Below are positions 1 to 8,615 of a stretch of 64,000 nucleotides of DNA, in pieces (the first letter of the stretch is position 1; every line of letters begins with the position of its first letter). The stretch lies in assembly GCA_009693045.1 (NCBI GenBank), contig SHXZ01000010.1, positions 1 through 64,000 on the forward strand, written 5' to 3'. Source of the stretch: Dehalococcoidia bacterium. GTDB lineage: Bacteria; Chloroflexota; Dehalococcoidia; Lucifugimonadales; SHYT01. A program made the translations under genes and the position numbers. Below the pieces are notes generated by a model that was not told the origin of the DNA, did no database searches, and saw nothing but the letters and a program-made list of their open reading frames with translations.

Positions 1-314
1 GCGCTGTTCAGCGCATTTCGTTTGAAGACCAGGTGAAGCAGCTCCGCATCATCCACGGGACGCCGAAGACGGTGCTGCCGAAGATCCGGACGGTGCTGGA
101 GACGCTGCGCCCCGGAGGCATCTTCTTCTGGGACGGCGACGGGGCCATGTCGCACAACGACCAGATGCGGAGTCTCCACCTATTCGGGGCAGAGGTTATC
201 CCCGCAGCCCGGGAGATGGGGAAGGAGATGGCCCTGAAAGGGCCGTTCGAAACTCCCCGGGTGACGGGCCTGACACCCATCGACAGGCTGCCTGCGGGTG
301 CGACAAAGGTCTAA
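1..314 (+). CDS. Luciferase-like flavin monooxygenase, C-terminal fragment (5' end outside window)
   Basis: The reading frame is open from base 3, so the gene begins upstream of the window; only about 103 C-terminal residues are present. The segment with HGTPKTV, then GGIFFWDGDGAMSHNDQMRS, then EVIPAAREMGKEM matches position by position the tails of the two complete luciferase-like proteins at 5186-6451 and 8616-9851 (SGSPKTV/SGTPKTI and FFWDGDG motifs). By family these are bacterial luciferase-like (PF00296) FMN- or F420-dependent monooxygenases of the cytoplasm that oxidise organic substrates; the substrate is unknown. A strong terminator follows at 325. This third copy lies on the opposite strand to the other two. 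The GTG at 33 is only an internal codon. Confidence 0.85.
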   Translation, partial: AVQRISFEDQVKQLRIIHGTPKTVLPKIRTVLETLRPGGIFFWDGDGAMSHNDQMRSLHLFGAEVIPAAREMGKEMALKGPFETPRVTGLTPIDRLPAGATKV

Positions 315-324
315 GATTCGGGTA

Positions 325-366
325 GCGGCCCCGCCGCCATGAGGCGGCGGGGCCGCTTGGTTTTTG
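325..366 (+). terminator. Rho-independent terminator of the luciferase-like gene
   Basis: A 14-bp perfect GC-rich stem (325-338 with 343-356, loop ATGA) is followed by a T-rich run (TTGGTTTTTG). It lies 10 bp after the stop codon of the preceding gene on the same strand. The interval 367-590 up to the next gene holds nothing else I can recognise. Confidence 0.8.
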
Positions 367-590
367 GGCTTGTGCGTCAAGGCGTTGGGGAAAGGTAGGC
401 CAGCCGCGCTATCCACTCCACGCGGGCTGGTTTCCCTGCCAGGCGCTCTGCTCTTCGTCTCGGATGAGGCATCGTTTGTTACGGGGTAGGCGGTCAAAGC
501 GGACGGAGGCTCCACAATACGGTAGACTAGGGCGGCTTCCGCGCATTGGTCGTGCGCCACGTGAGGCCGAGCCGAAGAGGAGGATCGAGG

Positions 591-1769
591 ATGGACTTCA
601 AGTTCTCGCCAGAGGAAGAGGCCTTCCGGCTGGAGGTTAAGGACTGGCTCAAGAGCGAGCTGCCGCCCGACTGGGGCCGCAGGGGTGGCGGTGAAGACGA
701 CAACGACGAGACGTTTGCCGAGAGCAAGCGTCTGCGGAGGAAGCTGGCCGACCGGGGCTGGCTGACCATGGCGTGGCCGAAGGAGTACGGCGGACTGGGC
801 GCCACGCACATGCAGCAGCTGGTGTTCAACGAGGAGATGTCCTACGCGCGCGCGCCCGGGCCGGACAACGGCGTGACCATGCTGGGCCCGACGCTGATGC
901 TGAACGGCAGCGACGAGCTGAAGCGGCAATACCTGCCGGGCATCGCGCAGCACGAGTGGACGTGGGCGCAAGGCTACTCGGAGCCGGGCTCAGGGTCGGA
1001 CCTGGCCTCGCTGCAGACGAGGGCGGTTGAGGATGGGGACGACTTCGTCATCAACGGCTCCAAGATATGGACGAGCAGCGCGCACCGAGCGGACAGGATC
1101 TTCATGCTCGTGCGAACGGATCCGGACGCGCCCAAGCATCGGGGCATCACGTTCCTGATTGCGGACATGAAGACGCCGGGGATCACCATCCGGCCCATCG
1201 TGAACATGGCGAACGTCCACTCGTTCAACCAGGTGTTCTTTGACAACGTGCGAGTGCCCAAGAGCAACATGGTGGGCGTGCAGAACCGTGGGTGGTACAC
1301 AGCGGCCACGCTGCTGGACTTTGAACGGTCGGGAGTCGGCCGGGCAAGCGGCTCGCGCAGGACGCTGGAAGACATCGTAGCGTACGCCAAGGACACGAAG
1401 CACAATGGCGGAACGCTGGCGGGCGACCCGTTGGTCCGCAACGAGTTGGTTGACCGGTGGCTTGAGACGGAGGCCGGGCGGCTTATCTCTTACAACGTGA
1501 CGTGGATGCAGAGCAAGGGGCTGGTGCCGAACAAAGAGGCCTCGGCGGCCAAGCTGTTCGGCAGCGAGTTGGGGCAGCGCGTCGCTCAGACGGGCATGAA
1601 GATCATGGGGATGTACAGCCAGCTGATGCCCGGCTCCAAATGGGCGCCGCTGCAGGGGTACCTGTCGCGGATGTACCTGAGCAGCTTCAGCGGCACGATC
1701 GCCGCGGGCACGTCGGAGATCCAACGGAACATCATCGCCACGCGGGGCCTGGGGCTGCCGAGGGCGTAA
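591..1769 (+). CDS. Acyl-CoA dehydrogenase family protein
   Basis: A 392-residue flavoprotein with the acyl-CoA dehydrogenase layout: an N-terminal helical domain (about 1-125, starting MDFKFSPEEEAFR), a middle beta domain with the FAD/substrate segment QGYSEPGSGSDLASLQT and the KIWTSSAHRADRIFMLVRTD stretch, and a C-terminal helical domain ending GTSEIQRNIIATRGLGLPRA. It would abstract a proton alpha to a CoA thioester and pass electrons via FAD to ETF in the cytoplasm; chain-length or aromatic specificity cannot be read. The ATG at 591 is chosen because AGGAGG lies just upstream (about 577-582); an upstream in-frame GTG at 546 has no such site. It appears to be a single-gene unit bounded by terminators on both sides. 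Confidence 0.92.
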   Translation: MDFKFSPEEEAFRLEVKDWLKSELPPDWGRRGGGEDDNDETFAESKRLRRKLADRGWLTMAWPKEYGGLGATHMQQLVFNEEMSYARAPGPDNGVTMLGPTLMLNGSDELKRQYLPGIAQHEWTWAQGYSEPGSGSDLASLQTRAVEDGDDFVINGSKIWTSSAHRADRIFMLVRTDPDAPKHRGITFLIADMKTPGITIRPIVNMANVHSFNQVFFDNVRVPKSNMVGVQNRGWYTAATLLDFERSGVGRASGSRRTLEDIVAYAKDTKHNGGTLAGDPLVRNELVDRWLETEAGRLISYNVTWMQSKGLVPNKEASAAKLFGSELGQRVAQTGMKIMGMYSQLMPGSKWAPLQGYLSRMYLSSFSGTIAAGTSEIQRNIIATRGLGLPRA

Positions 1770-1789
1770 GGCTGGGACGCAAGACCGAT

Positions 1790-1826
1790 AAAACGAGGGG
1801 GACAAGGATGTCCCCCTCGTTTTGTT
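1790..1826. terminator. Terminator after acyl-CoA dehydrogenase
   Basis: A 13-bp perfect stem (1790-1802 with 1811-1823, 8-nt loop) has an A-rich left foot and T-rich right foot, so it can work in either direction. It separates the acyl-CoA dehydrogenase from the AT-rich orphan that follows 24 bp later. Confidence 0.8.
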
Positions 1827-1846
1827 GATGGCGTATGGAGGATACA

Positions 1847-2383
1847 ATGAAAAAACAGTTAACATCTAAAAACATCGAATTCGAACTGGCTCAATACCGC
1901 CAGCAGATGAGGTCAATCCAACTCTTTGCGAACGACGGGAATATTCTTCGCTATTTATGGGATCTAAAACATCGCCCACTCGGTTCGGGTCCGTACCTGA
2001 AAGTTAGTCTGTTTGAAACAGCGAACAGAGTTTTCTCCGACTTGGTTATCCTTCTGGGGATACGCCAACTGCTCTGTGACCGTCACGTAGGCGGAATAGC
2101 TTTGCCATTTGAGTGCTACGATGCAGCCTTAGGAACGACCCATGGTCTTGATATAACTGCGGAACAGGGAACCAAGAAGTTGGTGGGTGAAGCGTTCCAC
2201 GTTGCTCAGAGTTTTTTCCCCACCAAGATGGGGTCGGTGCGGGAGAAGCTAGAAACCTCTCGTGCAGACTTCAAGCTCGTGTTGTTCAACTCCGACGCCC
2301 CGAAGAAATTGATTAAGCCTGGGCGCCAGGACAACGGACTGATCTATGTTCCGGTTGAAAAGAGCAAGTATATGGAATTGTGA
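1847..2383 (+). CDS. Orphan protein, AT-rich, function unknown
   Basis: A 178-residue protein starting MKKQLTSKNIEFELAQYRQQ. I do not recognise a family. It shows no signal peptide or membrane segment and ends VPVEKSKYMEL. ATG 1847 is preferred over an in-frame ATG at 1835 because TGGAGGA (1836-1842) sits at proper ribosome-binding spacing. Composition is plainly more AT-rich than the flanking metabolic genes, and codon use (aaa, att, gaa) differs from neighbours with their G/C-ending codons. This suggests acquisition by transfer. It is walled off by a terminator upstream and a separate promoter-like -10 downstream. Confidence 0.65.
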   Translation: MKKQLTSKNIEFELAQYRQQMRSIQLFANDGNILRYLWDLKHRPLGSGPYLKVSLFETANRVFSDLVILLGIRQLLCDRHVGGIALPFECYDAALGTTHGLDITAEQGTKKLVGEAFHVAQSFFPTKMGSVREKLETSRADFKLVLFNSDAPKKLIKPGRQDNGLIYVPVEKSKYMEL

Positions 2384-2406
2384 AACGCTGCAGAACAAGA
2401 GAGACA

Positions 2407-2412
2407 TATAAT
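2407..2412 (+). promoter_or_regulatory. Perfect -10 box (TATAAT) upstream of phosphotriesterase gene
   Basis: TATAAT lies 24 bp before the ATG at 2437, with the ribosome-binding site GAGGGAGGT between. No good -35 lies 16-18 bp further upstream, so strength is uncertain. Confidence 0.4.
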
Positions 2413-2436
2413 TGCGTCTCATTGAGGGAGGTTAAC

Positions 2437-3387
2437 ATGCCATCGGCGCATACAGTCTTCGGCGAAATACCCGTGGAGAAGCTGGGGATCACCATGCCGC
2501 ACGAGCACATTGTGTTGTCGTACGGAGGGGCCAAGAGCGACGCGCCGGGCTACAACGTGAAGTCGCTGGCGGACGAGGTGTGCAAGGACCTGGGACAGGC
2601 GGTGCAGGCATACGGTGTGGGGACCGTGGTGGACGCCGGTCCGACGGAGCTGGGGCGCGACGTGGCGGTGCAGCGGGAGGTGGCGCGGCGGCTTGGCGTG
2701 AACATTATCGCGGCGACGGGCTTCTACCGCTTCACGTCGGGGGTGCCGCTGGTCTGGCAGTCGGCGGAGATTGACACGCTGGCTGACTACGTGACGCGGG
2801 AGATCACCGAGGGCGTCGGGCCGGACCGCGTGAAGTGCGGCGTGATCAAGCTGGCCTCCTCGGACGAGAAGATTGGCCCGGTGGAGGAGAAATTGTTCCG
2901 CGCCGCAGCGAGGGTCTCCAAGCAAACGGGCTGTCCTATCATCACGCACAGCGACCCGACGGGCTGGGCCGTGACCAACGTGGGCAAGCTGCAGCTGGAC
3001 ATCTTGCTGAGCGAGGGCGCTGACCCGAGCCGCATCATGCTGGGGCACATCTGCGGGACCTCGAACCTGAACTACTTGATAGAGCTGGTGAAGCGCGGGT
3101 GCTCGGTTGCGTTTGACCGGGTGGGAAGCCAGCGGATTGTGCCGGACGAGGTGCGGGCAGGGCTGGTGGCGGGGCTGTGCGCGGCGGGCTACGCTTCAAA
3201 CGTGATGCTGTCGCTGGACCACCAAGGCGTGTGGTTCCCGCAGCGGTCGCCCGCGACGGCGGCGAACATGAAGCACTTCGGGTATCTGTTTCAGAGCTTC
3301 CTGCCGAGGCTGCGGGCGGGCGGCGTGAGCGAGCGGGACATTGAGCAAATGACGGTGGTGAACCCGCGGAACCTGCTGGGGTTTTGA
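2437..3387 (+). CDS. Phosphotriesterase-family metal-dependent hydrolase (lactonase-like)
   Basis: A 316-residue amidohydrolase-superfamily TIM barrel of the phosphotriesterase (PTE/PHP-like) family. All expected metal ligands are visible: His22 and His24 (PHEHI), Lys138 (GVIKLAS, the carboxylated lysine), His171 (IITHSD), His204 (MLGHICG) and Asp261 (LSLDHQG). Members hydrolyse lactones or phosphotriesters with a binuclear metal centre. Several SAR202-type genomes carry many such genes, so a lactonase role in degrading oxidised carbon is my inference. The start at ATG 2437 follows GAGGGAGGT closely; earlier in-frame codons lack a site. It stands alone, with a TATAAT just upstream. Confidence 0.88.
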   Translation: MPSAHTVFGEIPVEKLGITMPHEHIVLSYGGAKSDAPGYNVKSLADEVCKDLGQAVQAYGVGTVVDAGPTELGRDVAVQREVARRLGVNIIAATGFYRFTSGVPLVWQSAEIDTLADYVTREITEGVGPDRVKCGVIKLASSDEKIGPVEEKLFRAAARVSKQTGCPIITHSDPTGWAVTNVGKLQLDILLSEGADPSRIMLGHICGTSNLNYLIELVKRGCSVAFDRVGSQRIVPDEVRAGLVAGLCAAGYASNVMLSLDHQGVWFPQRSPATAANMKHFGYLFQSFLPRLRAGGVSERDIEQMTVVNPRNLLGF

Positions 3388-3575
3388 AGGGCAGTGCCTT
3401 TCACCCTTCACCGCGAAGGGCTGTTGCTCTCGAAGAGAACCAGGCTCGCGCGGAAGGGGGTGGGCGGATCGGACCTGGAGCGAAGGCAGTGGTGAAAGGT
3501 TATGCTTGAGAACGCTGGAGCAAGCCAAGACGCCCGCAGGGGGCGCCGAGTGGCTGGTGTGTGTGGGAGTTCGCT

Positions 3576-4193
3576 ATGCAGCCTGCACGGTCGTATCCGC
3601 TGGTGCTCAAGGGCGAGCTCACCGAGCCGCTGGACCGATGGCTATTCCTGGTCAAGTGGCTCGTAGCGCTGCCCCACGTGGTCGTGCTCCTTTTTCTGTT
3701 CGTCGGCTTTGCGGTGTCGTGGCTCATCTCGTTGTTCGCCATCATGTTCACCGGCAGGTATCTACGGGACCTGTTTGACTACAACGTGGGCGTGCTGCGG
3801 TGCACCTGGCGGGTGGGGTTCTACACATATGAGGCGCTGGGCACGGACCGCTATCCGCCGTTTACGCTGACGAGCAGGGCGGACTATCCGGCGGACCTCA
3901 GCGTTGAGTATCCGGAGCGGCTAAGCCGAGGGCGGGTGCTGGTGAAGTGGTGGCTGCTGGTGCTTCCTCACTACATCGTGGTCAGCCTATTTCAGGGCGG
4001 GTGGGGCTGGCGTTATGGGGGCGGCCTGAGCCTTGTGCTGGTGCTGTTTGCCGCTGTGGGCAACCTGTTCAACGGCAAGTATCCCAAGGACATTTTTGAA
4101 CTGGTGATGGGGATGAACCGCTGGGTGTACCGCGTCCTCGCCTACGCTGCGCTCATGACCGACCAGTACCCGCCGTTCCGGCTGGGGGAGTAG
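3576..4193 (+). CDS. Membrane protein with two DUF4389 repeats
   Basis: A 205-residue integral membrane protein made of two copies of the DUF4389 pattern. Each begins YPL/YPADLSVEYPERLSR, continues with a transmembrane stretch after VKW(L/W), then GxY(L/P)(R/K)D(L/I)F and ends TDxYPPF (TDRYPPFTL and TDQYPPFRL). Function of the family is unknown. ATG 3576 is chosen over GTG 3561 because GGGAG precedes it at 7 bp. The glycosyltransferase gene follows on the same strand after 72 bp, so a cell-envelope connection is possible but unproven. Confidence 0.75.
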   Translation: MQPARSYPLVLKGELTEPLDRWLFLVKWLVALPHVVVLLFLFVGFAVSWLISLFAIMFTGRYLRDLFDYNVGVLRCTWRVGFYTYEALGTDRYPPFTLTSRADYPADLSVEYPERLSRGRVLVKWWLLVLPHYIVVSLFQGGWGWRYGGGLSLVLVLFAAVGNLFNGKYPKDIFELVMGMNRWVYRVLAYAALMTDQYPPFRLGE

Positions 4194-4265
4194 GCGACGG
4201 CGACAGGCTCCATCACGCTGCGCGCCGGCCGTGCTATCATCGCGTGAGTTGGGGGGGCAGCGCGC

Positions 4266-5030
4266 GTGACTGATGTGTTCGACCAAGAGCTGGAGCTGAC
4301 TGTGGTGCTGCCGTGCTTCAACGGGGGCGCGGTGGTCGCCGATTCGGTTGTCCGGCTCGCTCGCGTGCTGGACGAGCGCGGGCTGCGGTACGAGGTCATC
4401 GTGGTGGACGATGGGAGCACGGACGACACGGCCGAGCGTCTGAAGGGCATACGAGTGGCGCAGGTGAGGGTTTTCAAGCACGAGACCAACCAGGGGAAGG
4501 GCGCGGCGGTGAGGACGGGCCTTCGGGCCGCACACGGACGGTACGTTGTGATGACTGACCACGACGTGCCGTACGGAACGGGGGCGGTGCTGCGGTGCTA
4601 CGAGGCGCTGCGCGAAGGGGCCTTGCTGGCGGCGGGCGACCGGACGCTGGCGCAGTCGGTAAGGCAAGGACAGGTGCCGGCGGTACGCGTGCTGGGGAGC
4701 CGAGTGTACAGGAGTGTGGTTGGGCTGACGCTGCCTGGCATCTCGGTGAAGGATACCCAGTGTGGACTGAAGGGTTTTCAGCGGACTGTGGTGGCCCAGG
4801 TGGTGGAGCGGTGCCGTATGCGCCGCTTTGCGTTTGACCTGGAGTTGCTGGTGTTCGCGGCGGCGAACCGCATTGCAGTGGCCCAGGTGCCGGTGACGTT
4901 TCTGACGAGAAAACCGTCCTCGGTTTCCCTGTTCGTGGCTGCGGCCGGTACGTACCGCGACCTGCTGCGTGTGCTGTGGAACCGGTGGCGCGGGGCGTAC
5001 AAGGCGCCTGTTGGGATGCTAAAGCCGTGA
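4266..5030 (+). CDS. Family 2 glycosyltransferase (dolichyl-phosphate mannosyltransferase-like)
   Basis: A 254-residue GT-A fold enzyme starting at GTG 4266, with a G-rich ribosome-binding stretch upstream. It has the nucleotide-sugar site VVLPCFNGG, VIVVDDGSTDDT (about 40-51), the NQGKGAAVRTGL segment, a TDHD in place of the usual DxD, and DTQCGLKGF typical of DPM1/GtrB-like transferases. These move a sugar from a nucleotide to a polyprenyl-phosphate carrier at the inner face of the membrane. There is no C-terminal membrane domain, so it belongs to the soluble or peripheral type. It is followed by a long bidirectional terminator. Donor and acceptor cannot be told from sequence. Confidence 0.85.
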   Translation: MTDVFDQELELTVVLPCFNGGAVVADSVVRLARVLDERGLRYEVIVVDDGSTDDTAERLKGIRVAQVRVFKHETNQGKGAAVRTGLRAAHGRYVVMTDHDVPYGTGAVLRCYEALREGALLAAGDRTLAQSVRQGQVPAVRVLGSRVYRSVVGLTLPGISVKDTQCGLKGFQRTVVAQVVERCRMRRFAFDLELLVFAAANRIAVAQVPVTFLTRKPSSVSLFVAAAGTYRDLLRVLWNRWRGAYKAPVGMLKP

Positions 5031-5126
5031 CCAAGCGAGGCGTGGCCAGCGCGCCGCAGTCACGCCGCCTTTTGAGCGCTGGCGCGCAGTGCGGCAGCCA
5101 GGTGGGACAGCGGGGTCAAACTTCGG

Positions 5127-5174
5127 AGCTAACAAAGAGGGGCGACCCCACGGGGTCGCCCCTCTTTGTTAGCT
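5127..5174. terminator. Bidirectional terminator between convergent genes
   Basis: A 23-bp perfect inverted repeat (5127-5149 with 5152-5174) with a 2-nt loop. The core is GGGGCGACCCC, flanked by AAC AAAG / CTTTGTT. It lies between the stop of the glycosyltransferase (+) and the stop of the luciferase-like gene (-), and serves both. Confidence 0.85.
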
Positions 5175-5185
5175 GCTATGCTGGG

Positions 5186-6451
5186 TTACGCTATGCTCCG
5201 GTAAGCTGGGGTTGAGGCTGTCTGCTTCGGCAGGTAGGTGCCGGTGACCTCGCCGGGGACTTCGAAGGGGCCGGTCAGGCCCAGCTCCTTTCCGATCTCC
5301 TTGACCGCGGGGATCACCTCGGAGCCCATGAGCCGGAGGCTGCGCATCTGGTCGTCGTGGCTCATGGAGCCGTCGCCGTCCCAGAAGAAGATGCTACCCG
5401 GCCGAATGTACTCCAGCACGTGCCGGACGCCCTTGATGACCGTCTTTGGCGAGCCGCTGATGATGCTGTAGTGCTCGACCTGCGCCTCGTACGACTGCCG
5501 GCCAACGCCGCCACGGCCTGCGGCGAGGGAGGCGGCGACAGGCATGCGCGCGTTGGACCCACGCGGCGAGAGGCCCGGCAGATTCTGGATGGACAGGTTG
5601 ACGAGCCCCTCGTTGCCGTCCAGGAACGGGTTGCTGACGCCGGAGAGGAACTTTCTGCCGACCTGGTCGCCCTGCTCGTCGGTGTCCTCCACGTGCACCT
5701 TGACCAGCTTGCCCACGTGCTGCGTGCCGGACTGGTACCCGTTCTCGTGGGCGACCTCCTGGTAGTACTCAAACGAGATCTTGGTGAGCGCCAAATCTCC
5801 GCCGATCATGATATAGGGGTACCGGTGCTCAGAGGCCCACTTGACAGTGGCGCGGCTGGCGGCGCCGGGGATCCAGATGGGCGGATGCGGTTTCTGGAAT
5901 GGCATCGCCCAGGGGTTCACGTAGCGGTACTGGAGGTATTTCCCCTCCCAGCGGAACGGGCCGGGCGTAGTCCAGGTCTTCACGACAAAGTCGTGGGCTT
6001 CCTGGTACCGTTCCCAGTTGATGGTAGGGTTGGAGTTGTGAGCCACGCTCTCGCGCCCGCCGCCACGGACCCATCCGGAGACGATGCGGCCGTGGGAGAT
6101 CATGTCCATCATGGCGAGCTGCTCGGCCAGCCAGAGGGGGTCGTCCCACAGGGGCAACAGGTTGCCCAGGATGGTGATCTTGGCCTTATGGGTGATGCGG
6201 GCCAGGATCATGGCCTCGTTGTTGACGACGCCGCCGATGCAGAAGGGAGTGCTGTGGTGCTCGTTGAGCATCAGCGCGTCAAAGCCCATCTCTTCGCAGT
6301 AGACCTTTTCGTCCAGGTAGCGGTTGAAGAGCTGGGCGCCGATCTGGGGGTCGTAGTAGCTGTTGCTGACCCCGAGGTCCGTCGTCTGCGTGCCCATGAG
6401 GCCGGTCTTGTTGTCCTGCCAGGGTCGCTCGGTGAAGTGTCCGATCAGCAT
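5186..6451 (-). CDS. Luciferase-like flavin monooxygenase
   Basis: A 421-residue protein of the bacterial luciferase-like family (PF00296), starting MLIGHFTERPWQD. It has the TIM-barrel features MLNEHHSTPF, GNLLPLWDDPLWLAEQLAMMD and GRIVSGWVRGGGRES, followed by the family-specific C-terminal FFWDGDGSMSHDDQMRS. Such enzymes use reduced FMN or F420 to insert oxygen, often cleaving C-C or C-S bonds; expansion of these flavin monooxygenase paralogs is known in SAR202 bacteria. ATG 6451 is chosen because GGAGGG lies 7 bp upstream; an earlier in-frame ATG at 6475 lacks a site. It has its own consensus promoter at 6533-6561. The sequence is close to the gene at 8616-9851 along its full length. Confidence 0.9.
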   Translation of the reverse strand: MLIGHFTERPWQDNKTGLMGTQTTDLGVSNSYYDPQIGAQLFNRYLDEKVYCEEMGFDALMLNEHHSTPFCIGGVVNNEAMILARITHKAKITILGNLLPLWDDPLWLAEQLAMMDMISHGRIVSGWVRGGGRESVAHNSNPTINWERYQEAHDFVVKTWTTPGPFRWEGKYLQYRYVNPWAMPFQKPHPPIWIPGAASRATVKWASEHRYPYIMIGGDLALTKISFEYYQEVAHENGYQSGTQHVGKLVKVHVEDTDEQGDQVGRKFLSGVSNPFLDGNEGLVNLSIQNLPGLSPRGSNARMPVAASLAAGRGGVGRQSYEAQVEHYSIISGSPKTVIKGVRHVLEYIRPGSIFFWDGDGSMSHDDQMRSLRLMGSEVIPAVKEIGKELGLTGPFEVPGEVTGTYLPKQTASTPAYRSIA

Positions 6452-6532
6452 TCCAAACCCTCCTTCGGCTTGCATTGCTTGCGCGGCTTCGAGGAGCGAC
6501 AGGCCGTTCCTTTCAGCACCCCGTTGCGCGAC

Positions 6533-6561
6533 ACGCTAGCACCAACGATGGCGTTTGTCAA
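6533..6561 (-). promoter_or_regulatory. Sigma-70-type promoter for the luciferase-like gene at 5186-6451
   Basis: Read on the minus strand: TTGACA (6561-6556), 17-bp spacer ending TGC, then TAGCGT (6538-6533). Transcription would start near 6526, giving a leader of about 75 nt before ATG 6451. The same -10 hexamer TAGCGT recurs in the guaA promoter. Confidence 0.65.
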
Positions 6562-6978
6562 CGCTTCATCTCGTAATGCATACGGCTTCTTCGGGAACTT
6601 GTGCGATGCAGTCGGTCTGGGGCGTGCCCGACGTCCAGTGTCCCCACAGCCTGTTGCGCGGCAGCGCGATGCGCGCAACAGGCTGCGAGAAGGCGACCGA
6701 TGCCGGCGGGGATGTCAGCCGCCGACTACCGCCACCCGCTCGCCGCCTCGTTGCCTCGGCTTCACCCTTCACCAACCAGATCTGTAAAAGGCGTACGTGC
6801 AGGAAATTTCTTTTCTTCAGTATCCTGCTAGGGTACAATAGCCCTCTCTTACCATGAGGAGGGGCCGCGACGTCGCCCCAATCGCCCAGACGAACTTCCC
6901 CGCACTGGTAGGCCGGACTTACAAAGGAGCTATGTTGCGAAAGACCTTCGCCCTCATTGACGCGCACACCTCGGAACG

Positions 6979-8412
6979 GTGCAGTGTCAGGAAGTCGGCG
7001 GCGTGGCTCGAAGGAGTCATGGCGCCTTGAGGTTGCGGAGGGCGCGCAGCGAACATGCAAAGCGGTGGGAAGCGGCCCTTAAGGCCGACAGAGAGCAATT
7101 GACCCCGCCTGCAACTGACCAGACGACTGCTCGGGCCTCCCCCAGCGCTCCGGCCGCCGAACCGGCGCCCGAGAGCATCGGCGCGCTGCATGCCTTCCGT
7201 TATCGCAACTTCCGGATCCTATGGGTGGGCAATGCCTTCTCCGCCATAGCTATGTGGGTGCAACAGACGACAGTGGGGTACGTGGTCTTTGACCTCACGG
7301 GCTCTGGAAGCATCCTGGGCCTGACGAACGGCGTCCGCATTATCCCGGCGGTCCTAGGGACGCCGCTGGCCGGCGTGGCAGTTGACCGTCTGAACCACAA
7401 AGCCATCATGCTTGCGAGCCAATTGGTGCTGGTGCTTAGCACCCTGGGCATCGCCGTTGCGTTGGCGTTTCATCATCTCGCTATCTGGCACCTCTTCGCG
7501 TTCAGCATCCTGGGCGCGATGGCTGGGGCCTTCAACCAGCCAGTGCGGCAGACTGTCACGTTTGACGTCGTTCCCAGAAGGGCTGTTCCTAACGCCCTCG
7601 CTCTGGCCAACCTTGGGGGGAGCATCATGAGGGTCGTGGGCCCGGCAGCTGGCGGGGTGTTGTTAGCTGCGATTGGGGCGTCCGGGAACTTCTTTATCCA
7701 AACAGCAGCATTTGCGATCGCCGCCGCCACCGTCCTCTGGCTCGTCCTGCCCGCTCGTAGGAAAGACACGTTAACAAGGCGGTCCATGTTTGGCGATATG
7801 TGGGAGGGTGTCGTCTTTATCACGAAGGACCGGCGAATGCTAGCGCTCTTCATCATCGGCCTGATGCCGCCGATTTTTCTCTGGCCGTATTGGAATGCGC
7901 TCATGCCCATTTATGCAAAGAACGCCCTCCACACCGAGGCCGTCGGCCTGGGCATCCTCCTGTCATCCATCGGCGCGGGGGGAATCCTTGGGGCGATTGT
8001 TCTCGCATCGCTGAACCGGTTCGAGCGACGCGGGCTCATGTACGCGTTCGGCCTACTAGGCTATGCCGTGTCGATGCTGGGACTCGCCTTCAGCCATTCC
8101 ATGTATCAGGCGGTGGCTTGCCTTTTCTTTGGTGGTTTCATGGAGCCCTTCTACCTTATAACGGGCCAGACCCTGATCCAGCTCATGGCGTCTGATAACA
8201 TGCGCGGACGGACGGTGAGTCTGACGCAGCTTCCCATGTACATCTTTCCGCTGGGCATCCTTGTTGGCGGGGTCTTAGCGGATCTTGCCGGCATACGCCC
8301 CGTTATGATTGTGGCTGCGTCCATTGGCATAGGATTTTCCCTGTTGTTTCTGGCGACTGCCTCTGAAGTCAGGCGGCTCCGGCTTTCGGATTTGGCGCCG
8401 CGGTCTCCCTGA
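6979..8412 (+). CDS. MFS transporter (MFS_3 / EntS-like)
   Basis: A 12-helix major facilitator protein of 477 residues if GTG 6979 is used. The first membrane segment starts at RNFRILWVGNAFSAIAMW, about residue 75. Loop motifs include GVAVDRLNHKAIM after helix 2 and VRQTVTFDVVPRRAVPNALAL, typical of the EntS-like MFS_3 branch, which exports siderophores, drugs or other small molecules. The start is uncertain: TTG 7099 leaves a more usual 37-residue N-tail, and no ATG is available. A TACAAT -10 box at 6834-6839 is the best promoter candidate. The 530-bp gap from 6452 holds only the two promoter areas. Substrate unknown; its position between two monooxygenase paralogs suggests uptake or efflux of their substrate, which is inference. 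Confidence 0.8.
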   Translation: MQCQEVGGVARRSHGALRLRRARSEHAKRWEAALKADREQLTPPATDQTTARASPSAPAAEPAPESIGALHAFRYRNFRILWVGNAFSAIAMWVQQTTVGYVVFDLTGSGSILGLTNGVRIIPAVLGTPLAGVAVDRLNHKAIMLASQLVLVLSTLGIAVALAFHHLAIWHLFAFSILGAMAGAFNQPVRQTVTFDVVPRRAVPNALALANLGGSIMRVVGPAAGGVLLAAIGASGNFFIQTAAFAIAAATVLWLVLPARRKDTLTRRSMFGDMWEGVVFITKDRRMLALFIIGLMPPIFLWPYWNALMPIYAKNALHTEAVGLGILLSSIGAGGILGAIVLASLNRFERRGLMYAFGLLGYAVSMLGLAFSHSMYQAVACLFFGGFMEPFYLITGQTLIQLMASDNMRGRTVSLTQLPMYIFPLGILVGGVLADLAGIRPVMIVAASIGIGFSLLFLATASEVRRLRLSDLAPRSP

Positions 8413-8557
8413 TCCGAGCGCTCGGCATAGAGGGTTTCCTGGCATCGCTTTCGCTCATCCATGGGGAAGCACGGCGAAGTGTCCTGATTTTCGCGGCAGT
8501 GACGGGAGTATCCGCAGCGCCCGTTCGGAATCGTCAGGGGCAGGATAGGTGGGAAAG

Positions 8558-8593
8558 AACGAGGGGCGGGCCCTTAAGGGACCGCCCCTCGTT
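8558..8593. terminator. Bidirectional terminator between MFS gene and luciferase-like gene
   Basis: A 12-bp perfect stem (8558-8569 with 8582-8593) encloses the inner palindrome CCCTTAAGGG. It stands between two convergent stops. The design is the same as at 5127-5174 (an A-flanked GAGGGGCG core). Confidence 0.75.
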
Positions 8594-8615
8594 GCGCGTC
8601 AAGACGCGGTGGAAG

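Noticed and set aside
5357-6787. A 476-codon frame on the + strand opposite a luciferase-like gene
   Set aside because: Antisense shadow: the minus-strand gene has clear family motifs, start site and promoter; the + frame is an effect of high GC. The same holds for other long antisense frames, for example opposite serA at 17931-19262.
6854-7030. A 58-codon frame from ATG 6854 (MRRGRDVAPIAQ...) ahead of the MFS gene
   Set aside because: No convincing ribosome-binding site, overlaps the possible MFS 5' region, and the residues do not look like a folded protein.
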